From contig NZ_WUUS01000002.1 of the NCBI RefSeq assembly GCF_009831625.1, forward strand, positions 186,001 to 250,000: a stretch of 64,000 nt of DNA. The letters are read 5' to 3'. The notes beneath the pieces were generated by a model. That model was not told the origin of the DNA and made no database searches. It worked only from the letters and a program-made list of their open reading frames with translations. Positions 41,411 through 51,992 of the stretch are shown here, piece by piece. The DNA is from Halobaculum saliterrae. GTDB lineage: Archaea; Halobacteriota; Halobacteria; Halobacteriales; Haloferacaceae. Every line of letters begins with the position of its first letter. Within the stretch, counting starts at the first letter, position 1. A program made the position numbers and the translations under genes.

Positions 41411-41712
41411 TACAGGTCCGCGAGTTTCTGAGCCAACTCGTCACCTTGGTCGAGTACTTGCTTGGATGCACGGACGGACTCCGCGTCTTGGCGCCCGATA
41501 ACATCGACAAGCGCGTCGAACTCGATGTGGTCCTCAAGATACAGCTCGATAACTCCCTCCCGAAAGTCCGCTTCAGACTCCATCTCAGTCAGGTACTGCC
41601 GAAGCGCTTCGATGAGAATCTCTGTCCGATCCTTGTGGGTCACTTCCGCCGCGATATCGGCTTGGGTGACTAACTCCTCAGGAAGTCTGAAATTGACGCG
41701 CTTCGTACTCAT
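41410..41712 (-). CDS. ribbon-helix-helix antitoxin
   Basis: 100 residues from the ATG at 41712, which fits the RHH start MSTKRVNFRLPEELVTQADI exactly; longer frames add cysteine-rich nonsense. The strand (KRVNFRLP) and two helices make the DNA-binding RHH fold, and the acidic helical tail (EADFREGVIELYLEDHIE) should bind the PIN protein. The TACATACATTGTATGCA-like sequence just upstream (about 41714-41730) contains an inverted ATACA/TGTAT and is a plausible operator. Confidence 0.82.
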   Translation of the reverse strand: MSTKRVNFRLPEELVTQADIAAEVTHKDRTEILIEALRQYLTEMESEADFREGVIELYLEDHIEFDALVDVIGRQDAESVRASKQVLDQGDELAQKLADL

Positions 41713-41770
41713 GTACATACATTGTATGCACGGACACATAGATGCTTCGTCATCACCACTCACGTGGGCG

Positions 41771-42712
41771 CTACTCAAATGCGGTCAGCGACGGCTCCAC
41801 AACACCTGACACCGCCCGCTGTATCCGCTCGCGATCCCACCCCAGCGGCGAGACCACACTCTCGGCAGCCCGAATCGCCTCACGGCGATACCACTCGACA
41901 TCGTACCGACGCAACGACTCAAACTCCAGCCGCACCCGTCCCAAGCCCGTCGCGTCATCATCCACGACTAGATACTCGACGCGCTGCCCGGGCTCAAGGG
42001 CACAGTCCTTCCATTCTGCACGCTTCAACGCCGCCACCGTCACCGTCTCGTAGCGATACTGCTCGGCGCGCTTCGAGACGCGTTGCGTCACAAGTAACTC
42101 CGACGGGTCAACCTCACCGTCTTCTAACCGCCTAAGCCACTGCCGTAACTCACCCACCACAGCCTCCACGTCATGTGTCCGGTCCAACGTCCGGATCAAC
42201 GCCGCCTGCAACCGCGCGATCCACGCCGGCGTGTCGTCTTGGCGGCACTCGATGCCCCGCGCCTTCACCGCCTCATCCACACCCTCATCCGGATACGACT
42301 CCCCACGTCGACGGCCGAAGTACCGCGTCAGCGCCCCACCATCCCCACCGTGGCGCGGACAAAACGCGACCCACTCGAGGCGCCCTCGTACTCCAACTCG
42401 ATACCCACTCAGCACTCACCTCCTGGGCAATCGTATCAAGCGCCCGTTGGTCGGTTTCAGCAACCTCTGGCGTGGGCGTCACCCAGATCGAATCGACGAT
42501 TCCGTGGAGCACGCGCCACCCGCCCGCTTCCAGTGCAGCTTTCGCATCTAACAGGATCTCTCGGGCAAACGCGTTGATTGCTTGGTGGCACTCGATGCGC
42601 CCGTACTTCGCGTTCGAGAAGCCCTGATAGCCGAAACACGACACGAGGATCCACTTGATCGCCGCCGAGCGAAAGAACTCCGGGCGCCACGCCTGCTACG
42701 TGATCGACACGC
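41771..42712 (-). pseudogene. polB 3'-end remnant, copy 3, with internal deletion and frameshift
   Basis: From the stop codon at 41771 the translation matches the C-terminal 200 residues of the intact PolB (VSGVVEPSLTAFE, KDCALEPGQRVEYLVVDD). A one-base deletion near 42375 shifts the frame, but similarity continues through the conserved block read leftward (CFGYQGFSNAKYGRIECHQA). At about 42670 the sequence jumps from GCCGCCGAGCG directly to a part of polB that lies some 320 bases further upstream in the intact gene, where the same 11 bases recur. It ends near 42712. Clearly inactive. Confidence 0.88.
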
Positions 42713-42724
42713 CGCGCTTGCTTA

Positions 42725-43483
42725 CTACTGTGACGGTACGTCGGGATGAAGCTCTCTATCAGCAATATCGGGGAAGATGTAGGCACCGATCTCCGAGAGC
42801 AGCGTCTCCTCGGCGCGCTTAATATGCTCTCCGGCTGTCGACCGGTGGACGCCCAACAGGGACGCGATGTCGTCGACCGTTACGTGTTCGTCCGAAGTAT
42901 AGTATCCCAATTTCAGCGCGGTCTCGAACGCAGCCAGCTGTTTATTAGTAAGCTCCGACCGAAGCGCCTCATGCTGGATAGCGTGTTCCTCAGTGATCGG
43001 ACCTACGTCCACGTTCCTGACCAAATCGACGTTGTTGTTCCGGGTCTCGAGCAGGTCTACGAGATTCTTGAGTTTACATTTCCGCTGCATGTACACCATC
43101 CAGTGTTCGATACCGTGTTCCACAACAACGGTCGAATACTGAAAACAGCCGGTTCTGTCGATCAAGCTAAGAATCGAGGGGTTGTCGGCCGAATAGTCGA
43201 TCTCGCTGATGAAGTACGTTCGTCGAGCGTCGGCGGCCGAGACACGCTCGAGCCCGACTGCGGCCTCGTGGTCGCGATAGTCGCACGCGAACTCGTCGAT
43301 GGCCTCATCATCCCCCTCGAGTGCGAGGAGTCGCTTGGCGATGCCATCTGACACCCTGACACGGGAAACATTTTCGAGCCGTACGGCCGGATGATCGGCG
43401 GAAACGTCCGAAACCGGGCAGCCGTGATGTCTTATCGCCAGTTCTGCCTCCCACATCGTTGGACATGACTTTTCTCTAACCAT
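42725..43483 (-). CDS. Bat-type HTH_10 transcriptional regulator
   Basis: 252 residues from the ATG at 43483 (MVREKSCPTMWEAELAIRHH). The N-terminal 180 residues are a bacterio-opsin-activator-like sensor half. The C-terminus, TNKQLAAFETALKLGYYTSD then VTVDDIASLLGVHRSTAGEH, is the HTH_10 domain. Such regulators control nearby metabolic or transport genes. It is divergent from the peptide-type ABC importer operon with only 121 bases between the two starts, so it is the likely regulator of that operon. Confidence 0.88.
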   Translation of the reverse strand: MVREKSCPTMWEAELAIRHHGCPVSDVSADHPAVRLENVSRVRVSDGIAKRLLALEGDDEAIDEFACDYRDHEAAVGLERVSAADARRTYFISEIDYSADNPSILSLIDRTGCFQYSTVVVEHGIEHWMVYMQRKCKLKNLVDLLETRNNNVDLVRNVDVGPITEEHAIQHEALRSELTNKQLAAFETALKLGYYTSDEHVTVDDIASLLGVHRSTAGEHIKRAEETLLSEIGAYIFPDIADRELHPDVPSQ

Positions 43484-43604
43484 TCGGGGATATAGTTTGT
43501 CATTAACACACATACACCATAGGCCGGTCACCGCTGTGATCCTAGCGAATCCAGATATGTCTGGCCGAACCATTACTCCCAGTGAACGTAAGTGAATTAT
43601 TGAC

Positions 43605-45353
43605 ATGCGTGGTGTTGACAAGGAGGACCTCGAAGGTCCACAGATCGACCGCCGGACGGTGACGAAACTTATCGGAGCGTCAGGCATGGCCGGTCTTGCC
43701 GGCTGTACTGGCGGGGAAAGCGATCAGTCGACGAGCCAAGGAGGCGACGAAATGAGTACCTCGGGGAATACGACTGTCACCCCTGAGAGTACAGGAGGTT
43801 CCATCGAGGCCGGCTGGGCGTTCGACGCCGTGGAGGTACTCGACCCTCACTACGTCGACTTATACCAACAGATCACGATCTTCTCGAACATTTTCTCGGG
43901 GATCGTGAAGATCGATCGCAACGGTGAGATCGTCGGCGACGTAGCAAGCGACTGGACGCTCCCGGACGACACGACCTACGAGTTCACGATCCGTGAGGGA
44001 GTCACATTCCACAACGGCGACACCCTCGATGCTTCGGCTGTCAAGTGGTCGATAGAGCGCCTGATGGGGCTGGATGATTCTCCCCACATCGGGAAGGTCT
44101 CCGACATCGAGAGCGTTGAGGCGCCTGACGCGACAACTCTTCGCATCAACCTTTCGAGTCCAGTCGCGCCGTTCATTACCTTCCTCACGCGCGGACCGGG
44201 GCGTGCGGGCACCATCGTCAACAAGACCGCAGTCGAAGAGGACCCCGAAGCCTACCGTCGCTTCCCGGTAGGATCGGGCCCGTTCGAGCTCACCGATCGC
44301 TCGACGGGTGAGTCGCTGACGCTGACGGCGTTCGATGACTACTGGGAGACAGACGAGGAGGGCAATAGCCTGCCATACCTCGACGAGGTGACGATCAACC
44401 TCATTCCCGAGCCGTCGACGATGTGGAGCGCCATCTCAACCGACGGGATCCAGTACGCCGACGAACTCCCGCCACAGAACGCTAGGCAAGCACAGGGGGG
44501 CGGTGGCAGCGTCGACGTAGCGGGCGTGAGTTCCGGCGAGTGGTCCTGTATGGCGATGCTGTGCAACGATCCTGGGTCCGAAGAGTGGGCCACGCGCCAG
44601 TCGTACGCAAGCGGCAACGACCAGCCGACGGACTACTGGGAGGACAAAGAGATCCCGACGACGAACAAGAAGGTCAGGAAGGCGGTCGCGATGGCGATCG
44701 ATCGCCAAGAACTGGTCGAGAAGGCGTACTTCGGGTTCGCCGAACCGGCCCACAGCCTGATCAATCCCGCGATCGCATGGGCCTACGAAGCACAGCCGGA
44801 TAACGCGCAGATGCACGACCCTGAGCGGGCACGCGAGCTGCTCGATGAGGCCGGCTACACCGGGGAACCGCGGTTCAGCGGCCGGATCCTCGGGACGCCT
44901 ACGGATGAGCGGGTGATGACCGTCCTTCAGGAGCAGCTGTCGAACGTGGGTATCGAGGCTGAGCTTGACGTCCAGCAGGAATCCTCCTACTGGGACAACA
45001 TCTACCTCTACAACCACATGTTCGCGATGTACGGGGGCGGCGGCGACATCGACCCTTGGATGTCGTGGTGGAAGCAACTCGGGACCCCGACGGAAGAGGG
45101 CTCCTTGGGTGCCTGGCAAAAGAACCTCTACTCCAACGAGGACTTCGACGAGGCGCTCTCGCAGTCGTTCATGACGCCGAACAAAGACGAACGGATCGAA
45201 CACATCCGGCAGGCTGAACAATACTTCCTGGAGGACGCACCGTTCGCGATGACGACGTTCCCGCTAACGCCGAAGGGCAGTGTCTCTGCACTGCAGAATG
45301 TCGGTAACCAGACTGGGTTGAGCAACTTCCACCGGGCGTTCCTCGAACAGTAA
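43605..45353 (+). CDS. ABC importer substrate-binding lipoprotein, peptide/nickel family
   Basis: 582 residues. It begins with a Tat signal (DRRTVTKLIG at 15-24) and a lipobox ending at C34 (GLAGC), then a Ser/Thr/Gly-rich linker. The body is a family 5 binding protein: GWAFDAVEVLDPHY, YEFTIREGVTFHNGDTLDAS, AVKWSIERLM, and KAVAMAIDRQELVEKAYFG. It captures the substrate outside the cell and delivers it to the two permeases encoded next. The substrate (peptide, nickel chelate, sugar or other) cannot be read from sequence. Confidence 0.93.
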   Translation: MRGVDKEDLEGPQIDRRTVTKLIGASGMAGLAGCTGGESDQSTSQGGDEMSTSGNTTVTPESTGGSIEAGWAFDAVEVLDPHYVDLYQQITIFSNIFSGIVKIDRNGEIVGDVASDWTLPDDTTYEFTIREGVTFHNGDTLDASAVKWSIERLMGLDDSPHIGKVSDIESVEAPDATTLRINLSSPVAPFITFLTRGPGRAGTIVNKTAVEEDPEAYRRFPVGSGPFELTDRSTGESLTLTAFDDYWETDEEGNSLPYLDEVTINLIPEPSTMWSAISTDGIQYADELPPQNARQAQGGGGSVDVAGVSSGEWSCMAMLCNDPGSEEWATRQSYASGNDQPTDYWEDKEIPTTNKKVRKAVAMAIDRQELVEKAYFGFAEPAHSLINPAIAWAYEAQPDNAQMHDPERARELLDEAGYTGEPRFSGRILGTPTDERVMTVLQEQLSNVGIEAELDVQQESSYWDNIYLYNHMFAMYGGGGDIDPWMSWWKQLGTPTEEGSLGAWQKNLYSNEDFDEALSQSFMTPNKDERIEHIRQAEQYFLEDAPFAMTTFPLTPKGSVSALQNVGNQTGLSNFHRAFLEQ

Positions 45354-45416
45354 GATGGCGTTGGGACAGTTTGGGGATCGTTGGGCGCTGGCCGATGGGG
45401 GTGGGTCGTAGTGGGC

Positions 45417-46370
45417 ATGCGACGCTACGTCGCCAAGCGGGTCGCCCACGCGGCGGTTGTGATCTACATCGTCGCGACGATCGTGTTCTTCGCGGTCAGG
45501 GCTATTCCCGGTGACCCTGCCCGGGTACTGCTGGGCGGGGACGCCAGCGCAGAAGCTATTGCCGCTCTCCGTGAGGATATGGGCTTGACTGAACCATTGT
45601 ATGTCCAGTACTTTCGGTGGGTCAGTCGTATCTTCCAAGGCGATCTGGGAACGTCGGTGTTCAGCGACCAGAGTGTCCTTCAGATGCTCATGGGTGTTGC
45701 CGAGCCGACGTTGAGTATCGCTGGCTTGGGAATGGTGATCGCATTGTTGATCGCGATCCCCGCGGGGATCACCAGCGCAGTCAAACGGTACCAGTGGGAG
45801 GACTACGTCGCGACGGGCGTGTCGTTCCTCGGGATTAGCATGCCAGGCTTCTGGATCGGGATCGTCTTACTCATGGTGTTCGCCGACCAGCTAGGGGTCG
45901 TCCCGGCGTTCGGCTACGTGTCGTTCCGGCAGGGAATCATCCCGTGGCTGGAACACATTGCGTTGCCAGCGCTTGCGGTCGGACTGCCCTACGGCGGGAT
46001 CCTGATGCGGATGACCCGCTCGTCCATGATGGAGGTCCTCAACGAGGACTACATGCGTACTGCCCGGGCGAAAGGACTGAACGGACGGCTCATCCTGTTC
46101 AAACACGGGCTCCAGAACGCGTTGATCCCCATTGTCACGATCGCGGGCATCCTCTTGGGGGTGCTGCTCGGCGGCGTCGTCGCCGTCGAGATCGTCTTCG
46201 GGATCCAAGGGTTGGGTCGATTGCTCATCGCCTCGATCGAGCGACGTGACTTCCCCGTGATTCAGGGAGCCGTCATCGTCATCTCGTTCGTCTTCGTGTT
46301 CATGAACCTCTTCGTTGACATCATGTACACATCGATCAACCCGCGTATCAAGTACGGTGGTGGCGACTGA
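45417..46370 (+). CDS. ABC importer permease, DppB-like
   Basis: 317 residues from the ATG at 45417 (MRRYVAKRVAHAAVVIYIVA); a GTG two codons upstream is possible. It has the DppB features: an N-terminal membrane helix, IPGDPARVLLGGDAS, the periplasm-like loop LTEPLYVQYFRWV, and the EAA loop MRTARAKGLNGRLILFKHGL, which contacts the ATPases. Six membrane helices are expected. The stop overlaps the next start (TGATG). Confidence 0.93.
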   Translation: MRRYVAKRVAHAAVVIYIVATIVFFAVRAIPGDPARVLLGGDASAEAIAALREDMGLTEPLYVQYFRWVSRIFQGDLGTSVFSDQSVLQMLMGVAEPTLSIAGLGMVIALLIAIPAGITSAVKRYQWEDYVATGVSFLGISMPGFWIGIVLLMVFADQLGVVPAFGYVSFRQGIIPWLEHIALPALAVGLPYGGILMRMTRSSMMEVLNEDYMRTARAKGLNGRLILFKHGLQNALIPIVTIAGILLGVLLGGVVAVEIVFGIQGLGRLLIASIERRDFPVIQGAVIVISFVFVFMNLFVDIMYTSINPRIKYGGGD

Positions 46371-47290
46371 TGTCGGTGTCCGAACTGTTCAAGCGGACCA
46401 TCGGCGCGTCCGGCGGTGGAGGGAAGACGTTCGGTGTCCGCTCGGATCTCCTCGAGCGATTCGGGCAGACGCTCAGCCGAGACCTCCGGGCGAAAATCGG
46501 CTTCTCAGTGGTCCTCCTGTTTGGACTGGCCGCCGTGTTCGCGCCGATGTTAGCTCCCTACGATCCGATGGCACAGGAGTACGGCGTCCTCATGGCGCCA
46601 GATCTGACCAGCGCCCACCCGTTGGGGACGGACTCGTTCGGCCGCGACTTATTGGCGCGGCTCATGTTCGGTGCTCGTATCTCGCTGGCAGTCGGGCTCG
46701 GAGCCGTCACCTTCGGCGCCGTGCTCGGTATTCTCATCGGGCTGGTGTCAGGCTACTACGGCGGCTACGTCGACGACGTGCTGATGCGGGCCGTCGACGT
46801 AATGTGGGCGTTCCCGTGGCTGCTCATCGCCATCATGCTGGTGGCGATCTTCGGACAAGGCTTCTGGAACGTCATGGTCGCAGTCGGCTTCGCGTACATC
46901 GACGACTTCGCGAGGCTCGCCCGCGGGGAAGTGCTGTCGATTCGCGAGGAGGAGTATACAATGGCCGCCAAGAGCGTGGGGCTCGGCGATAGAGAGATCA
47001 TTTTCGAGGAGGTGTTCCCCAACACGGTTGCACCGCTTATCGTCCAGTTCACGGTGTTCACAGCCCGCGCCATCCTCGCCGAGAGTACGCTCTCGTTCCT
47101 CGGGTTGGGCGTGAAGCCGACCACGCCGACTTGGGGAGCGCTGCTGGGCCAGGGACGCGGGTTCATCACGCAGGCGTGGTGGATATCGATCGTCCCCGGC
47201 ATTGCGATCATGGTGACGGTGCTGGGAATCAACCTCTTCGGAGACGCGTTACGCGACGCATTCGACGTCAAGGAAACAGGTGAGACGTGA
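46370..47290 (+). CDS. ABC importer permease, DppC-like
   Basis: 306 residues overlapping the DppB-like stop. A basic leader precedes the first membrane helix ([20 protein letters not shown]). [20 protein letters not shown] is the DppC hallmark, and [20 protein letters not shown] is the ATPase-contact loop. The protein forms the heterodimeric channel with the preceding gene product. Confidence 0.93.
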   Translation: MSVSELFKRTIGASGGGGKTFGVRSDLLERFGQTLSRDLRAKIGFSVVLLFGLAAVFAPMLAPYDPMAQEYGVLMAPDLTSAHPLGTDSFGRDLLARLMFGARISLAVGLGAVTFGAVLGILIGLVSGYYGGYVDDVLMRAVDVMWAFPWLLIAIMLVAIFGQGFWNVMVAVGFAYIDDFARLARGEVLSIREEEYTMAAKSVGLGDREIIFEEVFPNTVAPLIVQFTVFTARAILAESTLSFLGLGVKPTTPTWGALLGQGRGFITQAWWISIVPGIAIMVTVLGINLFGDALRDAFDVKETGET

Positions 47291-47291
47291 T

Positions 47292-48512
47292 ATGAGCTCC
47301 AGTTTACCGCCGAACGCGAACGCACAACAGGAATCGAACGCGACAGCCTCACCAACGGACGGAGGTGACGACCCGCTGTTGGTAGTTGAAGACCTCCACA
47401 CCACCTTCTCGACCGACCGGGGCGAGGTGCCGGCTGTCGACGGCGTCTCCTTCGCGATCGAGGAAGGCGAGGTGTTCGGCGTGGTTGGCGAGTCCGGCTC
47501 CGGCAAGTCGGTCACCGCCCTGTCGCTACTTGGGTTGGCTGACGGAGCACGCGTGGAGGCCGACCGTGTCAGTTTCCGCGATGAGGACCTGCTGGCGAAA
47601 GACGAGCGGGGGCTCCGTGCGATCCGGGGCAACGATATCTCGATGATCTTCCAAGACCCGATGTCATCGCTGAACCCGGTGATGACCGTCGGCGAGCAGA
47701 TCGCCGAGGTGGTTCGCCATCACAACGATATCGGCGAGTCGAGGTCGCTGTTCGCGGAACTACGCCGCAAGTACGTGACGGGAACCAGCGAGTCGAGTGC
47801 GTCTTGGGAGCGGGCCGTTGAGCTCCTGGAAACAGTCGGAATTCCGGATCCGGGCGACCGGGCACATGAGTACCCACACCAACTGTCCGGCGGCATGAAA
47901 CAGCGGGTCATGATCGCGCAGGCGCTAGCCGGTGACCCAGACTTGATCATCGCCGACGAGCCGACGACGGCTCTTGACGTGACCATCGAGGCCCAGATCC
48001 TCAATGAACTGCTGGACCTGCGCGACGAGTTCGGCGTTTCGATCATGCTGATCACGCACGACTTGGCTGTCGTGCGCGAGACCTGCGACCGCGTCGCGGT
48101 CATGTATGCTGGCGAGTTGATGGAAACGGCCGACGCGGGCACCCTGTTCGATGACCCCCGCCATCCCTACACGCGGGGGCTGATCAACTCGATTCCGAGG
48201 ACCGACGACGACCGGGAATGGCTCGATGCCATCGAGGGCAACGTGCCGGACCCGACGGCAAAGCCGTCCGGGTGTCCATTCAGCGACCGTTGTGGGGCTG
48301 CGTTCTCGCTGTGTGGCGAGCCGCTTGTTGGCTATCCGGCCGGCAAGTCCGGTCATCGAACGTGGTGTCATCTTTATAATGACGCCGTCTCCCGGGACGG
48401 CGACGAGATCGACCATGTCGACGAAATGAAGGCAAAACAACACATCGAGGAGTACGCGGCAGCCGCCGACGGCGTGCCGTACCGTCCCGACTTCGGGAGT
48501 GAGTACGCGTGA
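47292..48512 (+). CDS. ABC importer ATPase, DppD-like
   Basis: 406 residues from the ATG at 47292, one base after the DppC-like stop. Walker [10 protein letters not shown]-loop [17 protein letters not shown], signature [16 protein letters not shown], Walker [15 protein letters not shown] and switch His [10 protein letters not shown] are all present. The C-terminus has the oligopeptide-type extension with the cysteine motif GCPFSDRC and a long tail. It powers uptake with the next gene product. Confidence 0.93.
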   Translation: MSSSLPPNANAQQESNATASPTDGGDDPLLVVEDLHTTFSTDRGEVPAVDGVSFAIEEGEVFGVVGESGSGKSVTALSLLGLADGARVEADRVSFRDEDLLAKDERGLRAIRGNDISMIFQDPMSSLNPVMTVGEQIAEVVRHHNDIGESRSLFAELRRKYVTGTSESSASWERAVELLETVGIPDPGDRAHEYPHQLSGGMKQRVMIAQALAGDPDLIIADEPTTALDVTIEAQILNELLDLRDEFGVSIMLITHDLAVVRETCDRVAVMYAGELMETADAGTLFDDPRHPYTRGLINSIPRTDDDREWLDAIEGNVPDPTAKPSGCPFSDRCGAAFSLCGEPLVGYPAGKSGHRTWCHLYNDAVSRDGDEIDHVDEMKAKQHIEEYAAAADGVPYRPDFGSEYA

Positions 48513-49627
48513 GCAGTCATTCGGCGCCGCCGACCGAGGATGCAACGCCAGAGGGAGCGACCGACCCGGCTGAGGAACCGATGCTTCAGGCTATGGGCCT
48601 AAAGAAGCATTTCCCGGTCGAACAAGGGATCCTCGATCGACTGTTCGGCGACGAGGAGTGGGTCCATGCCGTGGACGGTGTCGACCTCTCTCTTGGGGAG
48701 CGTGAGACACTGGGTGTCGTCGGCGAGTCGGGCTGTGGTAAGTCGACGCTCGGGCGGACGCTGTCTCGACTGTACGAACCAACGGCGGGGACGATCCATT
48801 TCGACGGCGAAGATATCTCGGCTGTGGATGGGAAGCGCCTGAAAGAGCTACGCACCGACATCCAAGTGATCTTTCAGGATCCGCTGTCGTCGCTCAACCC
48901 CCGCAAGACCGTCGGCGAGATCGTCGGCAAGCCACTGTCCGTACACGACATCGCAACGGACACACAGAAAGACGAGCGTGTAATGGAACTGTTCGAAGAA
49001 GTCGGACTGTCGCCCGACCTTCGGGGTCGGTACCCCCACGAGCTCTCGGGTGGACAACGCCAACGCGTCGGCATCGCACGGGCGCTGGCGGTCGAGCCAA
49101 AGCTCATCATCGCTGACGAGCCCGTTAGCGCCCTGGACGTCAGCGTCCAAGCGCAGATCATCAACTTGATGAAACGTCTCCAACAGGAATACGGCCTCTC
49201 GTACGTGTTCATCGCGCACGATCTCTCGGTAGTCCGCCACGTCAGCGACCGGATTGCTGTGATGTACCTCGGTAAAATCGTTGAGGAGGGTCGGACTACG
49301 GATATCTTCAATTCTCCGGCTCACCCCTACACCCGCTCGCTCCTGGCCGCGATTCCGAGCGTAAGCGGCGATATGGGGCGCCGTACGGTGTATCTCGATG
49401 GAAACCCGCCAAGTCCGATCGATCCGCCGTCCGGCTGCCCGTTCCACACGCGGTGTCCTGAGTACATCGACGAGGAGTGCGAGGCCACCGAGCCTCAACT
49501 TCAACCAGTCGCTGACGACCCTGCGGCGGACACAGCCACCCATCGGTCGGCGTGTCACTGGGTCGAACGAGACGAAGCCGACCAGCGTGCTCAAAGCCCA
49601 TACGATGGCGATGTCGGTGACTGGTGA
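48509..49627 (+). CDS. ABC importer ATPase, DppF-like
   Basis: 372 residues from a GTG that overlaps the preceding stop (GTGA). It shows [55 protein letters not shown] and [13 protein letters not shown], plus the family's C-terminal [11 protein letters not shown]. It completes a five-gene importer. The MFS gene starts inside its 3' end, so the carrier is transcribed in the same operon. Confidence 0.93.
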   Translation: MSSHSAPPTEDATPEGATDPAEEPMLQAMGLKKHFPVEQGILDRLFGDEEWVHAVDGVDLSLGERETLGVVGESGCGKSTLGRTLSRLYEPTAGTIHFDGEDISAVDGKRLKELRTDIQVIFQDPLSSLNPRKTVGEIVGKPLSVHDIATDTQKDERVMELFEEVGLSPDLRGRYPHELSGGQRQRVGIARALAVEPKLIIADEPVSALDVSVQAQIINLMKRLQQEYGLSYVFIAHDLSVVRHVSDRIAVMYLGKIVEEGRTTDIFNSPAHPYTRSLLAAIPSVSGDMGRRTVYLDGNPPSPIDPPSGCPFHTRCPEYIDEECEATEPQLQPVADDPAADTATHRSACHWVERDEADQRAQSPYDGDVGDW

Positions 49628-50921
49628 GGACGACGCCGCGGACGACCCGGGACGTGTCGCCCACGAACAGTTAGGCTTCTCGCGATGGTGGCTCGTAATC
49701 GCCGCTGCCGGGGCCATGGGCGTTGTCAGCCCGTATCAGTACGTCTGGTCGTCGATCGAGGGCCCGCTCGCGGCTGACCTCGGTATTCCCCTCCCGACGC
49801 TGGGGCTGGTGTTCACGCTGTTCGTCATCTTCCAATCTGGCTCCCAATTCCCGGTCGGCTGGTGGCGAGACCGACACGGACCTCGGCTCTTGACCGCCAT
49901 CGCAGCTATTCTGGCTGGCGGAGGCTACGTCGGGATCACGTACGCGAGTGAGGTTTGGCACCTCTACGTGCTGTACTCGCTAGGAGCCATCGGAGTCGGG
50001 ATCGTGTATACAGTCGCTGTGAACACGGCGCTGAAGTGGTTCCCAGACCGGCGAGGGTTGACGACCGGTGTCGGGACGATGGCGTTTGCCGGCGGGGCGG
50101 CGCTGTTCGTCCCGTTCGTGCGAGCGAACGCTGCCGTCGACGCGTATGGGACAGTCCTGCGAGTCATGGGGGTGGTGATATTCGTCGTTGTTCTGTCGGC
50201 CGCGGTCGTGTTGCGGGATCCACCCGCCGACTGGCGCGACTCGACAACCGAGGAGACTACTACGTCCTCAACAGACGCCGACGTGCACCTCACGCAGTAT
50301 ACGTGGGGGGAGACAATCCGAACATGGCAGTTCTGGCTGATGTACGCCATGTTTGTCGCGGTCAGTGGGGCTGGGCTGATGGTGACTGCGAAGGTCATCT
50401 CCTTCGCACAGGCGATGTCGATGACTGCGAACACGGCGACACTCTCAGCGACGATCCTCCCGATCGCCGCCGGCGTCGGACGACTGGTAATGGGGGACCT
50501 TTCGGACCGATTCGACCGTCGCCACATTATGGCTGTCTCGTTTATTCTCTGTGGCGTCGGTGTCGGCGGTCTGGTGATTGGTGCTAGGGTCGGGTCGACG
50601 CTCGTATTCATCGCAAGCGTCGTACTATCGGTCTTCTTTTGGAGTCCGCAGTACACGCTGTTCCCGAGTCTGGTCGGCGAGTACTACGGGGAACGACACT
50701 CATCCTCCAACTACGCGCTGTTATACTCGGGAAAAATGTGGGGCGGGATCTTTGGCGGTGCCGTCGCCGGCTGGGTGGTGACGGTCACGTCTTGGACAGT
50801 CGCGTTCGCCATTGGCGCACTGTTGGCCGTAAGCGCAGGCCTGAGCGCCCTCCTGTTGCGGGCGCCGACGCGGTCGACTGTGTCACACTCCGAGGCGGTC
50901 ACACCCGCCGGTGAAGACTGA
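49605..50921 (+). CDS. MFS carrier, oxalate/formate antiporter (OFA) family
   Basis: 438 residues from the ATG at 49605 (or 49611). It has twelve predicted membrane helices with the MFS A-motif WWRDRHGPRLLTAIAAILAG, the OFA block GVGIVYTVAVNTALKWFPDR then RGLTTGVGTMAF, and a second A-like motif MGDLSDRFDRRHIMAVSFIL. OFA carriers exchange small carboxylates. Its overlap with the ABC operon suggests that the importer and carrier handle related small molecules, or exchange a product for the substrate. Confidence 0.88.
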   Translation: MAMSVTGEDDAADDPGRVAHEQLGFSRWWLVIAAAGAMGVVSPYQYVWSSIEGPLAADLGIPLPTLGLVFTLFVIFQSGSQFPVGWWRDRHGPRLLTAIAAILAGGGYVGITYASEVWHLYVLYSLGAIGVGIVYTVAVNTALKWFPDRRGLTTGVGTMAFAGGAALFVPFVRANAAVDAYGTVLRVMGVVIFVVVLSAAVVLRDPPADWRDSTTEETTTSSTDADVHLTQYTWGETIRTWQFWLMYAMFVAVSGAGLMVTAKVISFAQAMSMTANTATLSATILPIAAGVGRLVMGDLSDRFDRRHIMAVSFILCGVGVGGLVIGARVGSTLVFIASVVLSVFFWSPQYTLFPSLVGEYYGERHSSSNYALLYSGKMWGGIFGGAVAGWVVTVTSWTVAFAIGALLAVSAGLSALLLRAPTRSTVSHSEAVTPAGED

Positions 50922-51098
50922 TTATCCGCAACAGGTCCTCCCATGACGACTCATGAGAGTCATCCGTGTACAGCATGCAAATGTCCGGAGGTATTGGAAT
51001 GGCGTCTGTGCATTGGATGGTCCGCTACAAATTGAAGCGGTTCTCATGACACCTATATTTACCCGACAGAAGTGGATCGAATAACGACGGGGATTCCA

Positions 51099-51416
51099 AT
51101 GATCGAACGCATTTGGCACGGATGGACGACCCCGAAGAACGCGGATGAGTATGAGCGGCTTCTGAGAGAAGAGATCATTCCCAGCTTTGCTGACAAAAAT
51201 ATTGATGGGTATCGTGGGTTTCGATTGTTGCGTCGTTCGGACCAACAAGAAGTTGAATTCGTCACGATCATGCGGTTCAGATCGATTGAATCAGTGAAGC
51301 AATTCGCAGGCGAAGATTATGAGAATGCTCACGTTCCCGAAGAGGCGCGTGAAGTACTCGCGAAATTCGACGAGCAGGCTCACCACTACGAGGTGCGAGA
51401 GCAGGTAGACTACTAG
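51099..51416 (+). CDS. antibiotic-biosynthesis-monooxygenase-like (ABM) small protein
   Basis: 105 residues from the ATG at 51099. It reads MIERIWHGWTTPKNADEYER, then GYRGFRLLRRSDQQEVEFVT, then MRFRSIESVKQFAGEDYENA, ending HHYEVREQVDY. This is the dimeric alpha/beta-barrel pattern of the ABM/YgiN-type superfamily, in which H, W and Y line a small pocket. Activities range from quinol oxidation to haem handling, so the role is open. It stands alone 177 bases behind the MFS gene. Confidence 0.75.
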   Translation: MIERIWHGWTTPKNADEYERLLREEIIPSFADKNIDGYRGFRLLRRSDQQEVEFVTIMRFRSIESVKQFAGEDYENAHVPEEAREVLAKFDEQAHHYEVREQVDY

Positions 51417-51992
51417 AAAGAGACAATCCACCGCCACCTCCCTGAAACTGAGCTACCCGGGGCGTCATTGAGGCAACACCGCAGGATAACTCCAGTTGGC
51501 TCTGTGAATCTCTCCTAAACGAGATCCGCCAAAACCACCTACACTCGAACCCCTGTGCGGTTGAAGCTTCGGGGTGAGCCTCTGATGGCGGTCTGCAGGT
51601 GGTTTCAGACGAACCCTCGTGGGCTTAAACCAGCAGGGGAAGGCGCTGACCCTGTTGATCGGCGAGGGATCTAGATGATGCCCCTGCCGCCACCCCAGCC
51701 TAATCGCACGCAGGTGTTCCAGCTGCAATTCGACTCGTCACTGAATCCGCCTCCATCGACGAGCTGTTTTCTCACGCAGAGACATCCGATGTTCGTCCAG
51801 AACAATCGCAGACGCAACGAGATGGTCCAACACAACACCTCGTTGCACCCAGTCGTCCCGCTACATCGTCACCCGACTCTTCCGGATATTATGCGGCGAC
51901 CCGAGGACGGGCACTTACTTACGCGCTCGTAGTGCGTACTTGCACGTCTCTGAATCCTCGTCGTGCGGACACTGATAATAGACTCTGTCTCA
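51417..51992. other. gene-free stretch 3' of polB
   Basis: About 575 bases with no convincing frame on either strand. A weak MITE-end-like GGCTCTGTGAATCTC sits near 51498. In the decayed polB copies, toxin-antitoxin or regulator genes occupy the position just 3' of the stop codon; here there is none. Confidence 0.45.

Noticed and set aside
44436-45221. 261-residue leftward frame opposite the substrate-binding protein gene
   Set aside because: Antisense shadow; Arg/Val/Leu-rich and without motifs, while the other strand encodes a textbook family 5 binding protein.
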